From Pyxicephalus adspersus (lineage: Eukaryota; Chordata; Amphibia; Anura; Pyxicephalidae), in NCBI RefSeq assembly GCF_032062135.1, contig NC_092862.1, positions 96,385,283-96,449,282 on the forward strand: DNA of 64,000 nucleotides, read 5' to 3'. Shown here piece after piece: positions 35,501-47,118 of this stretch. Made by a program: the position numbers and the translations under genes. The notes beneath the pieces were generated by a model. It was given only the letters and a program-made list of their open reading frames with translations. It was not told the DNA's origin and searched no databases. Numbering within the stretch: the stretch's first letter is position 1; every line of letters begins with the position of its first letter.

Positions 35501-38500
35501 GTCTCTGTGGTTAGCTAGGCCCCAGGCTGGGCTAGGTCACATAGGCCCCTCTGGGTACAGACCTAAGGCTTTACATCTTATCTATCTGAAGGTGTCCAGA
35601 TATTTATCCCTTCATAAGGACCAACCTCAATGGGTACCAATTCTAGCAACAGGCCAAAGGAATAAACATCCTTCATCCGTGGTTACTCTCTCAACTATGT
35701 ACATCTTCCTATAAAAGCGTTGTCTGTACAGCACTCATTCATTCTACTGTCATTGAAAACAATCAAGAAAGATTGTTTATAGCATAGGTAAGGTAAAATC
35801 TGTACACAGTTCAAACAGTTAGGTGTCTATAAAGCAGTAAATCTGACATTCACTGAAACATACCCTGGCGGAGAATCAAATACTGCCCTTCAAAAACATG
35901 GTCCAGAAAGATTCTTCACAACGGGATGTTTCAAGCAATGTCAGATTTACTGCTTTAAAAATAGACTACTTATATGAATTTATTACCTCTCAATGAAATA
36001 ACAGTATCAACACATTTTGCTGTATATTGTGAATTCAGAAATATATTTGTAGAGATGTGTCAAGCACATGAACAGTCCATTTTTCATTGACCACCTAATG
36101 GAGGAGGAAAAAAGTTTAATTTAGTATTAAATTCAGATGAGATTTTTGCATCAGGTCCAGCTTCTCTTAGATTCTTTCCTAATTTAGCCTGTGATGTTTT
36201 AGCTCAAGAAATGTTCAGCTGCATTTAGTTTTCTGAACAACTCTAAATGCAAGAAATCAAAGGCAGTTTAATTCACTGAAGAATTTAGCAAAGTGTATGG
36301 AAAGGTGTTAGGATCACATGATGTACATTCATGCTGTAGGACGCTTTCATCTGAATGACAACTACATTAGTGTGAAAAAAGTAAAATGAAAGGTTCAATG
36401 TACACCTTGTGCTTTAGTAGATGTTGACTGTACACCTTGACTGTACACCTTGACTGTGACTACTATCCACAAAGGTTCACAGTTTGAAGTGACACCCAAA
36501 ATGATCACAGCAGTAGCAGGACACACAAGATCAACATCCCTGAAGTCTAAGTTTTTAAATGGTACTGGAGTCCAGAAAAAAAAACATCCAGAAAGAAGAT
36601 TACTTACTTTCCCCCTTTGTAGTGGCACATTTTATTAATTACTATCAATATTGTAATCTGCCAACCAATCTGTCAGTTTGGCTTGGCCAGTAGTTGGTAC
36701 ATAATGATTGTTAACATAAAATGAATTACATACCTGTGTTTATGCTATGGCTGTTGCCGGTAATAAGTTAAGTTGTCAAATCAATTTTCTTTTCTGATTT
36801 TTAGGGAAATATTTATATTAAAGTCAAAAGGGAAAACACAGCAATTCCAAATGTGGTGCTTAGTGCACACCCAAATGCCCCCAGCATTGGGCCGATATGG
36901 AAAGCAAGAACCATACTTAGTCATCTTAGATTAGTTGTTACATGACAATTTTGCTTTTTTTAGAGACTTATTATAAGTTTACCTTTATGATTTTGCATGA
37001 TACACTAAGAAGTATTTTCAGTCTATGCACAGACAAAACCTTTAATAGTTTTTCTGTATTCATTTTCGAATACTCTGACCAGCTGCTCAGTTTGATAAGC
37101 AGGACCATATGGTCAGACATTAATATGATACATTAATGGATAGCAACACATTGGTAGGATAAAAATAGCCATGTGAACAGTATATTGTGCAATGAGTGAT
37201 GCTGAGTAAAATGAATTTTCCCTCTAAATGATTAGGTTCATAATTTAACATTATTATACTGAGATTGCAACTTTAATGGGAAAAAAGGGTGTAGCCTACA
37301 CTATATGAGCTTATTTTAAGCTATGCAAAAAACCAAGCATGTGCTTGTTTTCGTCTGAAAATGCTAATTGACATTCAATACTTTCTAAATACCCCAACAG
37401 AAACATGCAAGCAGCAAAATCATAAATAATAAGTGTGGGTCAGTGACCCATAATGTGTTTTGGTCAAAGTGACAGCCACACTGTTTACAGGGAGAGATAA
37501 ATTCCACATCATAACATGCCGAATAACTGTGTCAAAATCGTAATGAAGCCAATTTTATTCTATTTGCTTGTGAAAAAAAATTCTATAGATTACATCAATA
37601 GCACAGTGACAAGTGAATTACAGGAGCTACTAAAAAATGCCACCATGGCTTGCTGTAAGCCTGAAATGTTCACTGGCTGATTTGCAGATGCTACAATATT
37701 GATAATTTGTTTGGATTGCACTGCAAACCCATTATTTCAGCCATGTTTTTATCTTCTTAAAGTGGATCTTTCGGAAGCCTAAGCAAATATGTACTGTAAA
37801 AATGCATACACAGTACCTTTAGTCAAAAACATATTTGATAAAACAAGAAGTAAAATTAGAGACAACTAAATTTCTAAACTAAAATCTCTATTCCGCAATT
37901 TAAAATAGTAGTGCCTAGTACCCGCCTGAATTCCCCCAACATTGGGCCAAATTTGTACTAACATTCTCAACCCACATTCTGAGCCTCCCTATTGGTAAGC
38001 AAGGCTGGTGATCACATTCAAGAATCAGCTAGGAAACCCACAACCCCCAATATCCAAGTGTATGTGCTTTGTTTGATTCCAACAGGTTTTCCCTGATAAA
38101 AATAGGCCTGGAGATGGAGACCAGGGGGGTGATAGACAGAGGGCCGGCATGATGGGGGGAAGGATGAGCAGTGGGGGGAGTTGTTAAGGTGTTATGGAAA
38201 AGTAACTGTGATGTGACTAGATAGGTCAAGAAATAAAAATAAAACAATGGATGGAGAGAAAGTAATAAAAAGAGGGGCAATATGGGAGTAGGTCATAACT
38301 TAGTTTAAGACATTTTCCACCCTCCCTATTGTTGAGGATTTTTTGGGATGTTGGGTAGGCGGTTGAGGTCCTCAAGGGGCAGTGAGTGGAAAAGTGGATC
38401 AAATGGTACAGAGACCCATCTATGGAAAAAAATTAAGGTATATTGGAAAAAGCAGGTGTGTTGGTTGGGATTGTGTTTATCTGATATGAGTGGTGCCTGG

Positions 38501-41500
38501 GAGCCTGGATATATCAAGGAGTGCAAATCCCTCGGATTATGTTGGGAAAGAGTTAACCCCTGAGGACCTGCAACCGGGTGTGTTGTATATTTAGTTATAA
38601 AAGCTGTTTACTAACAAGTCAAGTAAATGTGTTAAGAATATGTCAAAGTTTAATAAATTGTAATAAACGGACTTACAGGCCATTTGCACCATACCTGCAG
38701 GTGTCGGTTGTGTTATTTAAAGGGATGGGAGGGGAATGTGTACCTACCTCAGTCAAGAAAAATAGAAAAATATTTATTGAGGACACCAAAAGAAATAAAA
38801 AGCTTACTGGGGCTCTAGTTTTACTCTACTTCATTAAAGAAATATTTTTTATTGCTATCTCCGCTGCTAGTACAAATTTTTCCTCACTTCCTGTATAGCA
38901 AAATCATTTACATTTTCAAATCTAATAGAGCCCCGATTGAGCAATAAAAACATGACAAGATGTATTCCATTTTCACTAAACTTTAAAAATAAAAAATCTG
39001 AACATTTTAATTTTACAAATACAGTAAATGTATGGGTTTAATCCAACCACCCAAATAAAGTATAATGGCATTGGCCCAATATCATTTTACCAGAAAAATG
39101 TTTACAATATTTTAGACAGTTTCTAGACAGAAGACTAATGGTTTGGAGCACATTTCTAATAAAATTATCTTTGGTACAATATTATGGTGTTACTGTGTAT
39201 AACCCAAAATTACTTATTTGACCTGAAAACGATGTATTTTAAGCCAAATAAATAAATAAAAAACTAAGAACATCAAATATTTTGTAGATAAGCGAAACTT
39301 ATGGAATACCTAAGTGCTTTGTGCCAGTCCCATAGGGTATTGATTGCTCCACAATACTGCAAAAATATGAATCTACAAGTGTAACAGTCATATCTTGAAA
39401 GCATAGTCTATGCAGGAGCCAATTCACAAAAATCACAAAAAATTTTGTTATATTCTATCCAGCATAGCTGTTTCATTGAGGGCCTCCGAAGCTTCTACTT
39501 TGGCTTGTGTGTCTACTGACAGGTTTTCGTAAAAAAAATATGTGTTTATATTGTAAAACTGTATTCATATTGCCAGGTTTTATTTGGAAGTTGTTGCTGG
39601 TTGAAGTTCTTATGTTGAATTCTTATTCTTTTATTTACTTTACAGTAACTAAGTGATGCAGACTTATCACAAAATGTCAAACAGAAACACTTGCATACAC
39701 TTACAAAAGTATATATTTTACCAACCTTATTCCAGATGTCACACATATGTTATAACACATAATCAGATCACACCATTCATCATCTAGTTTGTTGGATTGT
39801 GTTGTTAAACACTTTAAAATAGACATTTTTGTGAGTCCTCATCATTTTGGATGCATACTGTTTAAATCGAACTATGTTTTTGAAGGATACCACTTAAAAA
39901 TCTACCGACATTTTGTGTAATGTATTACTGTTTACATTAAAAAAAACCATGGCAAAAAATATGGCATTGTTGCTTGGCATACCATTGGAACACCTTTTTC
40001 ACTTGTATCTGCATATTTTAGTTACTTGTAGTGTTGCTGTAGTACAATGGATATTTTAAAGAAGAGATTACATAAACTATACTTAATGGAACAATATAAC
40101 TTTGTAGACAGGATTCTTTTATGTATTTGAACTGCTCAAAATTGGTATATTAAATATACTTTTTCAAATTTTTTTAACTGCAACTAATTTGGCAAGAGCA
40201 AAAAAAAAACAAATGTGGATTTACCCTTAAATTCAATCATACCTTTACATGTAAACTTAACATATGCTTTAATCCTAACCATGTACTTTTATGGTATATA
40301 ACAAGATCCTCATGATGCTGCAATTTCAAAATTCTCAACCTCCTTCCACAACATGCCCTACCTCAATTAGAAAAGATGTGTATTGGTAACGATATTTTAT
40401 GCACTAGGGGACTACGCAAAGGTTTTTTACTTACTCTTTTACAGAAATGATTTTTAAATGAAAAACAAATATTGGATTAAATGGTCAATTAAAAAGAGAT
40501 ACAATTATTATTTCCTCACCTGTTTATAAAAAGGTAAGAATCAATCAATGGGACCTCCTGTCTTCATTACTTTGTGTTCATTATTTTGTGTTGGGTCATT
40601 GCCTGCAGAAAATTCCTCATCCCCAAGTGACTTTATTCTGTATGTAGAACCACAAGTTAGGTGAACCTTATGAGGATGAAAATAGGTAGGGTATGGCACA
40701 TCTGTGTCATTCTGTCAAGAATCATACCTAAGGCAGTAAACCGCAGACATGTAAAACCCAAAAGCACAAGGCTAAGAAGGTGGCAGCCAACCTTCAGAGG
40801 ATTGCTATGGGGACTATTTTTTTCATTCCCCTATCTGGTAATGTATATGTGTGGTTGGGAGGTGCAGGATCATCTAGACTGCAGAGGGCGAATGCTCAAA
40901 AGAACAAGGCAAAGAGCCTTGAGTAATTTTCAGTGGGGAGTAATTATTTTTGGATTCTCATGTTGGGGAATTAAATACAACAAATAAGGTAATTTTGGAT
41001 CTGGGGTTGTGTTGGGAAAGTGATGGATGCAGATGGTAACATAATTTATATGATGCTAATTTACCAACTAAAATTGTATCTGGTCTGTGGACAGGAGGCA
41101 ATTCCTTTTTCCTGTTGGGAGTGTTTTTTGGATATTTTAAAAGAATTTTTGCCACGCTTGCTTGATAAGGCGACAAATGCAATTAAAACATCCATTCAGG
41201 TAGGAGAAAATATGCCAAAGGCATAGATGACTGAGAGAGAAGATGAAGCATTGTATATGTATTCAACTTTTTTACTTTACTGAGGGGTAAATCTAAAAAC
41301 ATTTTTTAAAGTGACTTTCCCATTTAAATTTGCAGCTAGAAGTAATTCTTTAAAAATGGCTAACAATTTACATATCTTATCCTTAAAATCTTGGCAAAAT
41401 TGTTTGTTTACAGGATTTTACGATGTCTCATACTTCTCCTTACTAGGCTTGAAAGGATTTTTATCCTTCGTTGAATTCCTGAAATATATGAACTTGTATC

Positions 41501-44500
41501 TGTAAAACCGTGGTGGTTCTGTTTTTCCAAAAACAATGGTGGTGCTAATTATTGACAAATAATACAACTTGGCTACTAATGGTACATGATAATTTGTCAT
41601 GCTGAATACAATAAAACCAGACCCTCCTATTTTTGACTTGGTAGTTTCTTTTCAACAAAGAATCAATGTTTTACTTGAAAAATTATCAACTTCCACTGCC
41701 TGGACAAACAAACACCAGGTTTTTGGTTATTCTGGCATGGGGAATCACTATTATTTATTCATGCATTTTAATATATAGCATGTAGATTTTGTATAGGGTT
41801 CTATAGTCTAAATAAATAGGAATTTGTCAGAAATATTTTTGCTTTTTTCTCTTTGGTTAGATACATTGTATATTTGGTATCTTTCTGTGCTTGATCATAT
41901 TAAATGTAATCCAGCTCACTGTGTATTCCTTTGGCAGTTCAATAGATAGATATATTTCAAGAGACCCTTATTGTGGGAAGAAAAGGATATTAGACATAAA
42001 AGGATAGAGTCCAGACTGTCTGAATTCCTGGACTAATTTCTTACAATGGGTTTTGAAGGTTGAAGTGAGGTTGTATAAAGCAAGAAATAAATAGAAGATG
42101 AAAAAAGGCACAGCAAATTGGAAAATTGCTCAGTTCAGTCAAAGGACAGTCTTTCCAAACTGATATGCTTGGTGCATGGAAGCAACTTGGAAATAGTCCT
42201 TTGCCATATTAGCACGACCAGGAAGAACTGTTATGTGCATAAAACCACAAACAGAAGCAAACTTTGGCTAAATTCCCTCCGGAATGAGATCTTTTATTCG
42301 GAAATCCTATATCCAAAAATTTCCAATAACCAGAAAAGGAAAATGTGAATAATAGCTGTTTTTTATTATAATAACAATAACAATATTATGCATTCAGACA
42401 TGGTCTATTCAGCCTTTTTCAAGTGAATATATCATTGCAATTTACATTTCAATTCATATCCATCAATAGGACACATGTCAGCATTAACAAAGCATATGAT
42501 TGTTTATCAAACTACTCCCTTGAGAGTGCTCCCTCATATGACCATACAAAAGTAAGGAAGAATTTGAAGTTAGGTTTTTACTGCTATCGAATACTTATTT
42601 AGAGAGATTTCCCCTAACCTACTGTCATAAAGAAATGGTTTCACCAGACAGGAGGAGGAATCTGAAACTGGTACACAGACTCTAATAAAGTACTAACTGG
42701 ACAGAAAGATTCATAAACAATCTCTAATGTGGCCCTGGACATTTGCAGAGTCCGGACGTGGGGTTCTAACCCTCCTCTTTATACAAACTAAAACAATATA
42801 TGGCATATTTAGCTGGATATACCCCCTAGGCACGCATTAATATGTACTAGATGAGCTGTCGCCAACCGGTGGTCCATGGGAAAATTTTGATGGTCCACGG
42901 CTTTGGTCAGTGCACTCCTGAGCAGGGTCAGGGGAAGGACCCTGTTGGGAGGGGGCACCGTCCAGAGCCGTGGACCATTTCCCCCCTACAGATCACAGGC
43001 TCAGGAAAGTGGGCAGATTGTGTCTCTGGACCGTCCGGAGACGGTAAATTTAGTGGTCTGTCGGCCCAAAAAGGTTGGTGACCATTGTACTAGATAATAG
43101 ATAATAACAATAATATTTTACTTACCCTATAGGGCACATAGGAAACCTAACTTTTACATTCTGTTCTATGTTAATGCTTTACCTTAGTTTTTGGTTTTCC
43201 CTTAATTTCATTCCTCATTGTTTTTTTGCCAGGTCTGTCACGGTTTTTTTTTCTTCACTGTGTGCAATACACTGTATGCACCATCCTTCCTTGGTACATT
43301 TTCTGATTTTGTAGCATGTTGTAAAGGGCTACCAACAACTGATAACCAATGTTATCCCTTGATCATAGTATGTAGTTTCACAATCTTTTTTTTAATACAC
43401 TATATGTCTCACACCTGTAGAGTTGGACAGATGTCGTATTACTCTAGGAGTCTCCTTGCTTAGCTCTTCTGTTGGTCTGACATATCTATTACTGCAACAG
43501 CAAAGCTGTTCTGACATAATTGACTTTGTTAATGGTGTCCTTAGTGGCGCCTCCATCATTTATTACAATGCTGCTCAAACAACAAAATGACTGCACCTTC
43601 ACTATTTAAATAAGTTCAAGATTATAATCTTGCTGGTCTTCTATTTTTACTATTTTTTTCTGTTGCCTTGTTTCATTTTTACGTCATCTTGGTTACTCTT
43701 GTAGATGAAGGTGGGTATCATGTATTTGAAGGCAAATATCCTCACCAACTTAACAATTTTAAAGAATAGTCTTTTCTTCCCATCCAGTTTCTTGCTCATC
43801 ACTTGTTTAAGATATCTCATCAAAAGAAGCATCCGAAATATAAAACGATTCAGCTGTTAAGTTCATTCCCAGTTTTTGTAATATGATAATATTACTAGAA
43901 CCCACTAATAGAACCACTAATAGAAAAGTAATTATTAAGGAGCCAAAAGCCTGTAGGTTTCAAGTCAGTAGAATCTGTGTTAAAAAGAGAGAGAGACTTT
44001 GTTAGAAGTGAGAGCTGTGAAAGAGATTAGCCTAGTCAGGTATTTAAAACTATACATGTTTAGGCAATTCACACCTCACTCTCCTTCCCATAATGCAATC
44101 TGCCACAAACCTGTTCCTGTTTTCATCCTAATAAAGTGACTTTGATGGCTGGTGCCCATACATTTTACACTCTGAGAAGTTGACATATTTTGAAGTTCAG
44201 TACTAATAGCACTGCACTGATAATTTGCATATTGCTGTAAAGTTGCAGATCCTGATATTACTTTCAGCATTGTACCTATTAAAACTAGGGCTTTAAGGAT
44301 GACAAAAACAGTTATTTGTAACAAAATTACTTTTGTACCATGTTCACAAAAGCCACAAAGGTATCAACAATAAAAAATGCCCAATCCATAAATATATCAT
44401 GAAAAATAAAAACTTTTGCTCAGCAAAACATGCTGGAATCTAAAAAGTCATCATTTGAGTCAGCGAGTGTTTTACATGTATTAATATTTTGTTTACATAA

Positions 44501-47060
44501 TCAAGCTTTATATTTTACAATAAATTTGACATTTTATTCTAGAATTTGACCTATTTTCAGTTCCCCAAGTCTAAATTTGACCTGATATTGTTTAATGTTG
44601 AAATTACATCCATATGTGACTAACTGAACATAGTTCCTTGGTTTTCAGTACATTTGCAGCAAAATAAACCTGTCTTATTTGTTCTCTTTCCCAATTTCAT
44701 TTACACGTTAGTCGCTGACGTGTCATATAACTTTCAGTAGGGTTTTATACCATTTTCTTTGCCCTGAACTCGATTCAATTACCTTGACATTACACAGATG
44801 CTACAGTTCACTGAGTTGTCAGTAATGACCATGCATACATTTTATAAAGTTTCACTTAAATCTGAGTTAGCACATTTAAAAGAATGAGTGTTATTATAAA
44901 TGTTGCATAATCTACAGCACAGAAAACATACATAGGGTGATTTAAGACTATGTATACATAGGTTTGTCATCTATCCCATATTTTTCAAGCGGTCTAATAT
45001 AAGTAACTGTCCAGGCCTTAAGCTAACAGAGAGATAACATGTCACCTTGAAAAAACACCTTGTGTTTCAAGATGTACACAGAATCAAGAATGAACATAGA
45101 TTACAGGGGAATAGTATATTACTAGATGGGTGCTTTGGGTGCAACTCATTTGTTCTATATGCTTTTGCCAGGATGCCCCCTTTCCCTAATAAATCTGAAA
45201 AGCTCAATCATTTGACCCTTGGTCCAAAATTTCAAGCCAAAAAAAAAACAAAACAGAACAAAAAAAATTGAAAATTAGTTGGATTGGGAAGGAAAGTGTA
45301 TCCCTAGGCAAGACCATTTTTTTTAGATTGGGATAAGGTAAATTCTCAGTGCCCATTAGGGAGATTAACCCCCTGTTTGTGTTACTAATTAATGGTCACT
45401 AGGTAGGAAAATAAGAGAAAAGCCAAACTTTAATTTTTGTCCCCAGAATAATAGGTAAGAGGACATTTCAAATGGGGACACTTCGTCTATAGACAACAGT
45501 CTAAGAAGGGAATTCACCTAACTATGCAAGATTTAGATTACTTCATTTTGCATCTCTGGGGCAGGAAGTGAGGGGGCATTTTCCTTAACATTCAAATATG
45601 GTGAATTTCAGATATGGACAACTGTTTTAAACATGAAATGTATTTTAGGATATTACCATAAAATAATCCCATATGCACTTGTATTTTCTTTCCAATAGGT
45701 TCTTTGAATACATCTTTCTGTACAAAGAATCGGTCATGTTCCAGATTGAACAAGTTACTAAAATATGTGTAAAGAACACTCTCACTGCACCATGGGATCC
45801 ATATGACATACCTGAAAATTCCACTTATGAAGATAAGTACTACATTGGAGGACCTGGGGACCAAATCATAGTGCAGGAATGGTCTGACAGAAAGCCTGCC
45901 AGAAAATGTAAGTACACTGCTACCAGGTTTAGTCATTGCTGGGATGTCAAAGTGTTGCTTTAGTCACTAAATTTTTAGACACTCCAGTATCCCAAAGCTT
46001 AGGAAAACAGGGAGGCTATATTTTGACCAGGTTTACTGTCTCTGGGCCTCCCATTTTATTTTTTGATTTCAGTTATTTCTATGGAGACTCAACATTCATG
46101 TGGGTGATGCACCCTACCTAGGAACATCTGCTTCTCCAGACTGACATCCACACATCAGTATTGAATAACTCCTCCCAAGAGCTGGTACGTGGCTCATGGG
46201 GACATACAGCAGCAAAGCCATCGACAGTGGGAAGAGTAAAAAGTGAAAGATGTGCAGCAGCAGCCTTCTGGGAGCAGTAAAAGTTTGCTGAAAAGGAGGA
46301 GAAAAAAATGTCCCATCGTCAAGCCCATTTGTTAGCAGCTAGCCGGTTCCCATCTGTCAACAGAGTTACAAAGGAGCTGCTGTAGCCCTCTGCGAGGTCT
46401 GTTCATGGGATCTCTGTAGTCTGGGTGTTTTTACAAAGCTTACTTTCTCAAAGAAAAAAAAACACATTGTTATTTTCAACATCTGTCTGCAGAACTTGAA
46501 ACAGGTCAAGAACATTTTTAACTACGCCACCATGTGCATGATTAACCATATGAAGATCCACAGCCCTGATTCATGGAAGGAACTTGTCTGAGAATAGAGC
46601 ATTTGGATGATTCTGCTTTCTCTCCTACCTCTGATTCAACTTCCTCCTATACCTCTTTCTTAATGCCACACAAAAAGTCTTTACTGCCTGCATTGTGAGC
46701 AAGGCAGCTGTTTTTATAATCAGGACCTTAAACCTGCTGTTGATGAAAAGCCTAAAACAAGCATGGGGCGGGGGGTATGAAGACATTTCATATGCTGATG
46801 CCAACCCTTAACCTTTTCCCTGAGGAAGAAGAGGATAAGGACAATCCAAGTGAGGAATAACAAGTTTTGTCAATATTTGTGGTCAGTCATCCTCACTCAT
46901 TTCTTAAACCGTGGTTCAGTAGCCTGCAAAAGGGATGCCATTCATATGTTGAGCGCGCATAGGTCACATCAAAAACAATAATATTAACTTGGTGGCTATA
47001 GTGCGTGCTACAAGGCCCAAATGCCTTCCATACTTTGCGGAAAAAGGGGTCTCTCTTTTA

Positions 47061-47118
<58 letters not shown>

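Larger units (their letters stand above)
29516..45698. other. epdr1 intron 1 (16.2 kb)
   Basis: Contains hAT elements at 30038-30327, 30902-31213 and 42853-43087, a palindromic MITE at 31496-31717, a small foldback at 35829-35966, and short local duplications. Stretches 31.8-34.4, 36.7-42.8 and 43.1-45.7 kb are AT-rich and show nothing I can assign; their scattered short open frames lack family resemblance. Confidence 0.7.

Noticed and set aside
40661..40987. 108-codon plus-strand open frame in epdr1 intron 1
   Set aside because: No recognisable family, domain or splice context; probably chance.
46130..46960. Possible DIRS or other retroelement gag relic
   Set aside because: Translations give scattered suggestive words but no ordered motif set, so no family is claimed.
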